Part shown: positions 7,980 to 13,987 of the stretch, piece after piece | Position numbering within the stretch: position 1 is the first letter of the stretch | Layout of the letters: each line of letters opens with the position of its first letter | Assembly (NCBI GenBank): GCA_041628815.1 | Contig: JBFKOL010000058.1 | Location: 1-16,640, forward strand | Length of the DNA: 16,640 nucleotides | DNA from: JBFKOL01 sp041628815 | GTDB lineage: Bacteria > Bacteroidota > Bacteroidia > Chitinophagales > Saprospiraceae | Reading direction: 5' to 3' | Translations under genes and position numbers: made by a program | The notes under the pieces: model-generated | What the model saw: the letters and a program-made list of their open reading frames with translations, nothing else | The model's database searches: none | Told to the model about the DNA's origin: nothing

Positions 7980-9512
7980 TTAATCTGCCGATTTTTTCAG
8001 ACACTCAAGGGTGTAGGTCGCCACTCTCAACATACGCAACGTACTCTTTTTCTTGGAGGTATGAGCTTCCATCTTGGTAAGTACATTCTTTAGGGTCGCA
8101 ACAGCCTCAAGGATGTAGGGCCCCTTGTTTAACATGACACATTCCGCCTGTGCGCTGATGGCGGCATCGGATATCTCAGCCCGGGTGGCAATTCCGGTTT
8201 TCGCGAGGTGATCGAGCACCTGGGTAGCCCATATCACCGGCACGTGTGCCGCTTCACAAAGCCACAAAATCTGGTTTTGAACCTCAGATATCCTTTCAAA
8301 GCCTATTTCTACGGCCAAATCGCCACGGGCTACCATGACACCCAGTTTTTCTCTTTTCATACCTTCCAAAAGAATTAAGGGAAGATTTTCAAAACTTTCA
8401 CGGTTTTCGATTTTCAAGACAACCCCAAGATTCGGTACGTCGAGATGGTCAAGGTGTCTGTAAAGCTTCTTGACATCTTCTGGGTTTCTAACAAAAGAAT
8501 ACCCTACTATATCGGCATGCTTTGCTACAAAGGGCAGCATCTTGACGTCCTGTTTGGTCAAGGCTGGAAGCTTTAGTTTTGTCTCGGGAAGATTGATGCC
8601 TTTAGCGCTGCCAAGTTTGGCTTTGTGTGCCTTAATGATTTTTATTGTTACGGTATCTGCACTTTTAGAAACGACCTCTCCTCTTATGGTTCCGTCATCA
8701 AAATATATGGGATCTCCCGATGCCAGGTCGTCAATGATCTGAGGTAATTGAACAGTTACTATGGCGGGACGCTTCAATGTTCCTTTTTTATCATATTTCG
8801 GTGGCCGCGATTTTTTTTTCTTTTTTGTGAGGATGAGGTGATCACCCTCCCGTACGGGTATAGCGTCTTTGACTTTTTTTTTGTCTTTTATCTCTATGAT
8901 GCCCGTCCGCACTTTGGGCCCGGCAAGGTCCATGTATATTTTAATATCGCGACCGGTACTCTCATTGACGATTCGAATGTTTTCGATCATCTTTTCCCAC
9001 AAAGCGTTGTCACCGCGGCTGAGATTTATACGCGCTATCTCCATACCGGCTTCGGCCAGCGATTTGATGAGTTGATAGTCTGATGCAGTTTCATCGGGCA
9101 ATGTCACCATAATCTCAGTGTCGTGATGCTCTCCGCTTCTGTTGAATAACTTCACAGCATTCTTTTGAAGCAATAATTTGGATTGGCGGTAGCCTATTGC
9201 CTCGATTTCGGGATCTTCCTGCCAAGAATGCCCTTGAAGCGATCGAAGCAATTTCAATACGTTCGAGACATTCTTGTAAACGTATCCTTCAGCTGTCCTC
9301 ATAGACGAGATCCCCAAGTCCGACAGATCATCGTGAATATGTCTCAGATCAATCGATCTCAGCACGAGGTAACGAAGTAAATTTTTGGCACTTAATCGGT
9401 GGGAAGGGTGAAGTTTGCGCGCTGTCTCGTTGGCCAGTTTTTCATGGTCGATAATAGCGTTATAGATGCGTACAACCTCTTTGTCAAGCTGGTCGATTAT
9501 GGTATTATTCAT
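7980..9512 (-). CDS. Non-canonical pyruvate kinase-like protein with N-terminal extension, no C-terminal domain
   Basis: Predicted to interconvert phosphoenolpyruvate/ADP and pyruvate/ATP, or a related phosphotransfer. Residues 1-125 form an extra helical domain (LHPSHRLSAKNLLRYLVLR at 34-52) seen in a group of atypical bacterial pyruvate kinases. The catalytic barrel starts near 132. Matches to active-site positions: Arg161, Asn163 and Ser165 in RINLSRG; Asp195 in MDLAGPKVR; catalytic Lys367 and Glu369 in LKIEN; Asp398 in ARGDLAVEI; Thr430 in WATQ. The B-domain (about 205-305) carries a lysine-rich insert (KKKKK near 230). The usual SGET loop is replaced by MLNKGPYILEAV, and the allosteric C-terminal domain is absent. 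Lys200 stands where K+-dependent enzymes have Glu117, so K+-independent activity is predicted. The ClbS/DfsB-family gene starts upstream with a 52-nt gap, and the pair may be co-transcribed. The kinase function itself is inferred. Confidence 0.88.
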   Translation of the reverse strand: MNNTIIDQLDKEVVRIYNAIIDHEKLANETARKLHPSHRLSAKNLLRYLVLRSIDLRHIHDDLSDLGISSMRTAEGYVYKNVSNVLKLLRSLQGHSWQEDPEIEAIGYRQSKLLLQKNAVKLFNRSGEHHDTEIMVTLPDETASDYQLIKSLAEAGMEIARINLSRGDNALWEKMIENIRIVNESTGRDIKIYMDLAGPKVRTGIIEIKDKKKVKDAIPVREGDHLILTKKKKKSRPPKYDKKGTLKRPAIVTVQLPQIIDDLASGDPIYFDDGTIRGEVVSKSADTVTIKIIKAHKAKLGSAKGINLPETKLKLPALTKQDVKMLPFVAKHADIVGYSFVRNPEDVKKLYRHLDHLDVPNLGVVLKIENRESFENLPLILLEGMKREKLGVMVARGDLAVEIGFERISEVQNQILWLCEAAHVPVIWATQVLDHLAKTGIATRAEISDAAISAQAECVMLNKGPYILEAVATLKNVLTKMEAHTSKKKSTLRMLRVATYTLECLKKSAD

Positions 9513-9564
9513 AGTTATTATGTGGGTTGTTTGGGTATCTCAATCGGGCAAAAGGCTGGGTTAT

Positions 9565-10074
9565 TCATCGATCTGTTGTTGAAAGGGCCTGATTGATCAG
9601 TTTATATGCCCATTTGTAATGACTTGAGGTCGCTGCACGCAGATAAACTGCCAGCGAGGTAGACCCTGTCCAGGCATAGTATTTTTTTGTGAACAGCTCT
9701 TTATGCGAGTGCCGTTCTATGAGAGCATGTACTTTAACATGGGAATCTATTAACTCTTTTTTGATTGCTGCCAAGGAGATATCGGCACAGCGGTCTCTTA
9801 TCGATCTGTTGAGCAGGGGCAGGTCTTTCCAATTGTACCCTTCACTTGGCATCGCCGGTTGTTCTCCTTTCATTCCTTGATCGTACCATCGCAGCATCAG
9901 TAGATGCCAGTGATGGAGGTGTCCGAGAACGTCGCGTATGTTTCTATTGAGCATATGTGAAGGGAATGTTATATCGAGTTTTTCTGCAGGTATTTGATCG
10001 ATGTACTCCAGTAATTCCTGAAACTCAAACTCACTCGCTCCTAACAATTCGATTTTGTTCTTTGGTACAGTCAT
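9565..10074 (-). CDS. ClbS/DfsB family four-helix bundle protein (DUF1706)
   Basis: Small cytoplasmic protein of about 169 residues. The start is set at ATG 10074 (MTVPKNKIELL), where family similarity begins; an in-frame ATG at 10137 would add an unconvincing 21-residue leader. The family signature is clear: a helix with DVLGHLHHWHLLMLRWYDQG, then GMKGEQPAMP, GYNWKDLPLLN, and a C-terminal WTGSTSLAVYLRAATSSHY. The histidines in GHLHHWH occupy the conserved site of this DinB-like superfamily. One member, ClbS, protects colibactin producers by hydrolysing the cyclopropane warhead. Most members are uncharacterised, so a resistance role here would be speculation. It lies 52 nt upstream of the pyruvate kinase-like gene on the same strand and downstream of a 368-nt regulatory-looking spacer. 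Confidence 0.85.
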   Translation of the reverse strand: MTVPKNKIELLGASEFEFQELLEYIDQIPAEKLDITFPSHMLNRNIRDVLGHLHHWHLLMLRWYDQGMKGEQPAMPSEGYNWKDLPLLNRSIRDRCADISLAAIKKELIDSHVKVHALIERHSHKELFTKKYYAWTGSTSLAVYLRAATSSHYKWAYKLINQALSTTDR

Positions 10075-10442
10075 TTTAGAATGAATTGCCCTACATACAA
10101 TTGAAAGGATGCTAAATAAATGAAAGGAGATGGTCATACCAAATCATCGAAAGCAGCTCAACCAGTTGCGTGTTTCAGGAACTTGCCGACAGTTTTAAAC
10201 TGTCGGCAAGTTAAGTCATCTAAAAAGAATCCATTTTCGACAAATTCTGATTTGTCAAACATTGTCCAATGATGTCCAATTTGGGGAAGAAATGTCAATA
10301 TTTGACTAATGTTGGTCATGGCAAATTATGACCTCAGTCGTTTTCGTTCTGTCATTAGGGAAGGTGCCAAGAAGCGCAGAGACGCATGTAACCCCTGAGT
10401 ATTAGCGAATATTGAGATCCTCGCAGTCGCGCTCTTTCGGCA
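10075..10442. other. 368-nt non-coding spacer with a palindrome and small dyads
   Basis: No convincing gene on either strand. It separates the stop of the dioxygenase-like lipoprotein from the start of the ClbS/DfsB gene, both on the minus strand, so it should hold a terminator for the first and a promoter for the second. The centre is AT-rich and holds a 33-bp palindrome (10180-10212). It also holds the dyads GACAAAT-N4-ATTTGTC (10239-10256), GTCAA-N3-TTGAC (10294-10306) and GGTCAT-N8-ATGACC (10314-10333). TGTCCAAT occurs twice with a 10-bp period (10263-10270 and 10273-10280). TGTC/GACA cores recur. No minus-strand TAnnTTTG promoter element stands out. Confidence 0.6.
10180..10212. repeat. 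33-bp near-perfect palindrome (16-bp arms, 1-nt centre)
   Basis: The left arm AACTTGCCGACAGTTT is exactly complementary to the right arm AAACTGTCGGCAAGTT, with a single T between them. As RNA it would form a stem of about 13 bp with a loop of about 7 nt on either strand. No U-tract follows in either direction, which weakens a Rho-independent terminator reading. Its end is 106 nt upstream of the ClbS/DfsB gene start and over 230 nt past the dioxygenase stop. Options are an operator for a dimeric regulator, a processing or termination hairpin, or one copy of a dispersed repeat. Confidence 0.8.
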
Positions 10443-11066
10443 TCAACGATAAGGTTGGACATTTTGACCCAGGATGATGTCGCGTTTGATGATCAGGATG
10501 CCATCTTCGACAGAAGGCCGTGTGACACCTGATCCACCACGCCGCTGAAGATTCTTGATTTTTTCAGGCGTCAAGATTGGATCATCTTCGAATAAGATGT
10601 CATCAATCCAATAGGCGGTTTTGCCTGGCTCTTTAATCGTGCAATGAATATGTTCCGGTTCATCACGTCCGGGATAGGGTCCTGGTCTGAAAGTATAAAA
10701 AGTATATTGGCCCGAGGCACCTGTCTTTATCCATCCTCGGTGTACCCCATGCCGCCTGGCCCATCCTGTTTCATCTCCGCGTGTCTCATATATTCCGCTG
10801 CGGTTGGTGTGATAGATATACAAGATGACATTCTCTGCAGGATTAATGCCGTCTTCGCGGTATATGGTTCCAGAAATCACAAGTTGAGGAACGGTGTGAT
10901 TCCAACCGTCCAGTGTATCTACAGGGGCCAGAGCCTTAGATCCGTATTCATGGATGGCTTCACAACCTTCACACGGACCACCTACCTCGATATCTGATGT
11001 ACTTTGCTGTGACTGGCATGCAATTAAATACCCGAAACATATGAATAAGAATATACTGCGATGCAT
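10443..11066 (-). CDS. Intradiol ring-cleavage dioxygenase-like lipoprotein
   Basis: Envelope-anchored protein of 207 residues with the beta-sandwich of the protocatechuate/catechol dioxygenase family. The start is set at ATG 11066, just before a classical lipoprotein signal with lipobox LIAC (Cys17); the upstream ATG at 11090 adds eight residues that spoil the signal. A GGPCEGCEA motif (CxxC, 29-37) follows. All four candidate Fe(III) ligands are present: Tyr93 in HTNRSGIYE, Tyr131 in FRPGPYP, and His139/His141 in EPEHIHCTI. Oxidative cleavage of a catechol-like ring is therefore plausible. Cytoplasmic catabolic enzymes of the family are not lipoproteins, and no aromatic pathway genes are nearby, so the substrate is unknown. 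The next gene upstream on this strand (DUF2207) ends 217 nt before it, so it probably has its own promoter. Confidence 0.88.
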   Translation of the reverse strand: MHRSIFLFICFGYLIACQSQQSTSDIEVGGPCEGCEAIHEYGSKALAPVDTLDGWNHTVPQLVISGTIYREDGINPAENVILYIYHTNRSGIYETRGDETGWARRHGVHRGWIKTGASGQYTFYTFRPGPYPGRDEPEHIHCTIKEPGKTAYWIDDILFEDDPILTPEKIKNLQRRGGSGVTRPSVEDGILIIKRDIILGQNVQPYR

Positions 11067-11283
11067 CGTACTGCTATCGGTTATTACCAATTACATAACT
11101 CCCATTCCGGTATAAATGGTATACTTAAAAGACGACCATAGGGCAAATAACAGCTATAGGTTGTAAAGTACCATGAGTCACTCGCGGAATTGACGCATCT
11201 TCAAGTGCCGGCTGCAAAAAGAATCAATAAACCAGTGTCAATAATATCTTGAACTCCCAAAGGTATTTGATAAGTAGCCCGGG

Positions 11284-12981
11284 TCACCACCCACCTACGC
11301 CACCACCGCCACCACCGCCACCGGAGAATCCACCGCCACCACTTCCGCCACCGCTTCCCGTTTTCGATGGTTGTGTAACTGCTGTACCCATGGTTTTGCC
11401 AAAGTCTTTGCCGAAATGATCGCTGAAGTAAATGGTACTTGGGGAGTTGTGCCACTCGGGTTTGTACTGTGCCTTGTCGAGGATTTCCTTGAACTTCTGC
11501 GACCATTTGTGCTCCACACCCAAGGCAAATGCATACGGCAAGATGGCTTCAAAATGTTCGGGAGTCATTTCCGGTGGATTGAGCAACTTCAGCCGGTTTT
11601 TCTCGGCCATTTCAAGATACATTTTGAATCCTTTGATGCGTGACCTAAGGTCAAGCCTTACCGGTGTCGGCTTGCGTATCAGGTAGGCGTATAATCCCAG
11701 ACCACCAAGGGCCAAGGGAGCAAATACGACAAGGGCCCGGGTGTTTAGAGCACTCGCATAATTGGAATTTGACAGTAGAATAATACCCATAATGCCCACA
11801 ACCAGCGTGACGAGGATCGGAACGATCAACATATGGGCGTTATGTCCTTGGGTAAGAAAGTTTCTGTGCTGTGATGAAAGGCTTGACTTGTGGGCCTTAT
11901 ACGTTTGCTCCATAGTAGGGTCGTATTTGCCTTTTATCTCAACTACATCACCGCTGCTGAACAGGTACACCATAAGCTCTTGTTCTTCTTCGGGCAACAA
12001 GTCATCATGTTCCTTCAGCTTAATAAGTTTGAATTGTTTCTTCTTGGAAAAGAAACCGCTTTTCTCTTCCTGTTCAATTTTTAGGTAACCTTTGATGGCC
12101 AGATCTATGATAGAAGCTGTAAATCCTTTTGTCTCATAAAGGCCACGAGAAAGATAGTTGATAGATCCTGCCGATAAGTCATCGGGAGGGGTCCATATGG
12201 GGTATGAGGCTGGGGTGGGTGGATCCTGGCCATGCCTCATCCAGGTGTACAGGTAGTAGGGCAACAAGAAAATAGAGCCCAGGATTACCATGATAAAAGC
12301 ACCCATTCGCTGAAAAAGCCCCGGAGCTTTGATCAATCCTTTCTCAAATCCAACGCCGATGGTGAATCCTTCACCCGGCTGAAGCGGACGGGAGACGGTA
12401 TAGATGATGTCATTCCCATCTAGCGACATCGTGTAATCCGAACCCTGTTCTCCCCGGAAGCCGGTATAAGCCTGTTGTTGGACGGGTACCGCACCTGGTG
12501 GCAGGGTAACACGGCAAGAGGCTTTTTCAACGACAAAGAGGACGTCATTTCCAATCGCATTCCAATATATTTCATCAAAGTTCTCATAGAACCCTATTTG
12601 ATTCTTTACCCGGTACTTGATCGTATAATCATAAATCCCAGGAGTGAGCAATACATCTCGCTGGCCAACATAGAGTACGAGATCCCCATTGTCCTGGGTA
12701 TGAAAGGGTTCGGGGGTACCGTTTTTCAACACCTCGAGAATGTTATACCGCACATTGGCTTTACGGTCGTTCAGATAACGCGAATACGGCAAATTCCTGG
12801 TTATACCGCGTTTAATAATATCACCGGCTACATAGACTGAAATATCCTCAGTTACCTCAATAGATCTATCGGTAAATACCTCAATATGGGTATCATAGCT
12901 GATGATGCGTTCTTCCTGGGCACTCAGAATGGAACAGACCAACATGAATAGACATGAAGCAGTGATGGTCAGTTTTTTCAT
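11284..12981 (-). CDS. DUF2207 domain membrane protein with glycine-rich C-terminus
   Basis: 565-residue predicted membrane protein of unknown function. Residues 1-21 form a signal peptide (cleavage near LSAQ). About 22-220 is the exported DUF2207 domain (ISYDTHIEVFTDRSIEVTEDISV). One membrane segment lies at about 227-248, followed by a cytoplasmic winged-helix-like region (LSRGLYETKGFTASIIDLAIKGYLKIE, 277-303). Two further segments lie at about 384-404 and 414-434. The C-terminal domain ends in a low-complexity tail from about 542: glycine and serine runs, then GVGGW. Such Gly-rich tails are common in this family and in TPM-domain relatives. It starts 2 nt after the lemA stop, so the two are surely co-transcribed, and this pairing recurs in many bacteria. 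A role in envelope homeostasis is a guess from context. Confidence 0.92.
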   Translation of the reverse strand: MKKLTITASCLFMLVCSILSAQEERIISYDTHIEVFTDRSIEVTEDISVYVAGDIIKRGITRNLPYSRYLNDRKANVRYNILEVLKNGTPEPFHTQDNGDLVLYVGQRDVLLTPGIYDYTIKYRVKNQIGFYENFDEIYWNAIGNDVLFVVEKASCRVTLPPGAVPVQQQAYTGFRGEQGSDYTMSLDGNDIIYTVSRPLQPGEGFTIGVGFEKGLIKAPGLFQRMGAFIMVILGSIFLLPYYLYTWMRHGQDPPTPASYPIWTPPDDLSAGSINYLSRGLYETKGFTASIIDLAIKGYLKIEQEEKSGFFSKKKQFKLIKLKEHDDLLPEEEQELMVYLFSSGDVVEIKGKYDPTMEQTYKAHKSSLSSQHRNFLTQGHNAHMLIVPILVTLVVGIMGIILLSNSNYASALNTRALVVFAPLALGGLGLYAYLIRKPTPVRLDLRSRIKGFKMYLEMAEKNRLKLLNPPEMTPEHFEAILPYAFALGVEHKWSQKFKEILDKAQYKPEWHNSPSTIYFSDHFGKDFGKTMGTAVTQPSKTGSGGGSGGGGFSGGGGGGGGVGGW

Positions 12982-12983
12982 GG

Positions 12984-13538
12984 TTAGAATTTAACCTGTG
13001 GGGTTGAGCGTTGACCGGCATCTTCAATTTCGAAGTATTCCGCAAGCTCGAAACCACCAATTCCCGCGACAATATTACTTGGGAACGATTCGACCATGAT
13101 GTTATTTTCACGCGCTGTGGCGTTGTAGTAACGTCGTGCCTTTTCTATATCACCTTCAATGGCCGACAACTCCTGTTGCAACTGTACAAAGTTGGTGTTC
13201 GCCTTCAGGTCTGGATAGGCTTCACTCAGGGCAAAGACATTAGCCAGGGCTGAATTCAGTTGATTTTCGGCTTTCGTCTGGGCCTTTACACCTTCTGCCT
13301 TAAGAGCGCTGTTACGAGCTTTGATTACCTGGTCCAAAGTTTCTTTTTCATGGGAGGCATAACCTTTGACGGTCTCAACAAGGTTGGGAATGAGGTCGTA
13401 TCTTTTCTTGAGTTGAACATCTATTCCACTCCATCCTTCTTCCATCATGGAACGTTTGCGTACCAATTTGTTATAGATTCCTACTAAATAAAATGCGATA
13501 AGGATGCCTAAGACAACTAAAATGAGTAATAGCGACAT
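12984..13538 (-). CDS. lemA: LemA family protein
   Basis: 184 residues, the typical LemA length. An N-terminal membrane anchor (about 2-21, LLLILVVLGILIAFYLVGIY) is followed by the conserved helical domain: NKLVRKRSMMEEGWSGIDVQL, KKRYDLIPNLVETVKGYASHE, then LSEAYPDLKANTNF and LQQELSAIEGDIEKARRYYN, and near the end PSNIVAGIGGF and EYFEI. The fold is a long helical bundle expected outside the membrane. The family is named after a Listeria antigen and its molecular role is unknown. It is the first gene of a two-gene operon with the DUF2207 gene 2 nt downstream. The ATG at 13538 directly precedes the hydrophobic anchor. Confidence 0.96.
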   Translation of the reverse strand: MSLLLILVVLGILIAFYLVGIYNKLVRKRSMMEEGWSGIDVQLKKRYDLIPNLVETVKGYASHEKETLDQVIKARNSALKAEGVKAQTKAENQLNSALANVFALSEAYPDLKANTNFVQLQQELSAIEGDIEKARRYYNATARENNIMVESFPSNIVAGIGGFELAEYFEIEDAGQRSTPQVKF

Positions 13539-13601
13539 AGTTTTTGTTTTGTGAGAATGATAATTGTTTTACGTGCATATTCTTGGCGCCACCTCTCCTT
13601 T

Positions 13602-13883
13602 TCAAAGATTAATTGGCAGTGCCTTGTTAAATGCTCTACTATCTAAAATGCATTTTGTGCCATACATAGTTCGTGTGATAAGACCAATAAAGGCAAAATA
13701 TCTACCAACGATTTCTATCGGCAGAATGCAACTTAAAATTAGCGCTTTTATACAGCTCATTATGCAATACTGTTTTTTTTCCGACTCTGTGATGTCGTAT
13801 CTTTTGTGAACCTTAAAAAGTAATTTTCCGAGGCCTTTTGAATCAATAGGTGGTTTGCACCACCAAACTGAGATGGGGAGCAT
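13602..13883 (-). CDS. Doubtful small hypothetical ORF, 93 aa
   Basis: Open frame in the lemA-proA spacer. It encodes a lysine-rich first third (SKGLGKLLFKVHKRYDITES), then a hydrophobic stretch (KALILSCILPIEIVGRYFAF) and four cysteines. I recognise no family. Nearby intergenic sequence is AT-rich, so the frame could be open by chance. In its favour, it nearly fills the spacer and has a plausible helical mid-section. It may also be a fragment of an older gene. Treat as unproven. Confidence 0.2.
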   Translation of the reverse strand: MLPISVWWCKPPIDSKGLGKLLFKVHKRYDITESEKKQYCIMSCIKALILSCILPIEIVGRYFAFIGLITRTMYGTKCILDSRAFNKALPINL

Positions 13884-13974
13884 ATTACCAATCGGATAAC
13901 TGCCGACAGGTAGATGCCTTTTTCACTAATTCATATTGAAGGACTATTTTAAAAACATGTCGATTTGTTAACCC

Positions 13975-13982
13975 TATTTTTG
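13975..13982 (+). promoter_or_regulatory. Candidate Bacteroidota -7 element (TAnnTTTG) for proA-proB
   Basis: TATTTTTG matches the Bacteroidota -7 consensus TAnnTTTG exactly. It ends 5 nt before the proA ATG, which would put the transcription start at or next to the start codon, giving a leaderless or near-leaderless mRNA. No good TTTG/TTG -33 element sits at the usual 19-21 nt upstream, so confidence is limited. Confidence 0.3.
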
Positions 13983-13987
13983 CAGGT

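Larger units (their letters stand above)
13539..13987. other. 449-nt divergent spacer between lemA and proA
   Basis: AT-rich region between two divergently transcribed operons, so it should carry both promoters. It contains a GGTGGT-TTGC-ACCACC hairpin (13849-13864), the 9-mer TGCCGACAG (13901-13909) shared with the arms of the palindrome at 10180-10212, and a TATTTTTG element just before proA. A 93-codon minus-strand frame lies inside it. No RNA gene is recognisable. Confidence 0.5.

Noticed and set aside
7798..8004. 68-codon minus-strand ORF spanning the end of the pyruvate kinase-like gene
   Set aside because: The MscS N-terminal helix is encoded in a different frame of the same DNA, so this frame is part of the broken gene region, not a separate protein.
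9565..10074. Toxin self-resistance system based on ClbS similarity
   Set aside because: The family is broad and mostly uncharacterised, and no polyketide/peptide synthase or toxin gene is in the window.
11284..11384. GGN-type trinucleotide repetition as a possible satellite or CRISPR-like repeat
   Set aside because: It is the codon repetition of the Gly/Ser tail; there are no unique spacers or regular repeat units.
11295..11552. Val/Ala-rich or Trp/Arg-rich frames over the DUF2207 tail
   Set aside because: Artefacts of reading the GGN-repeat Gly tail in other frames.
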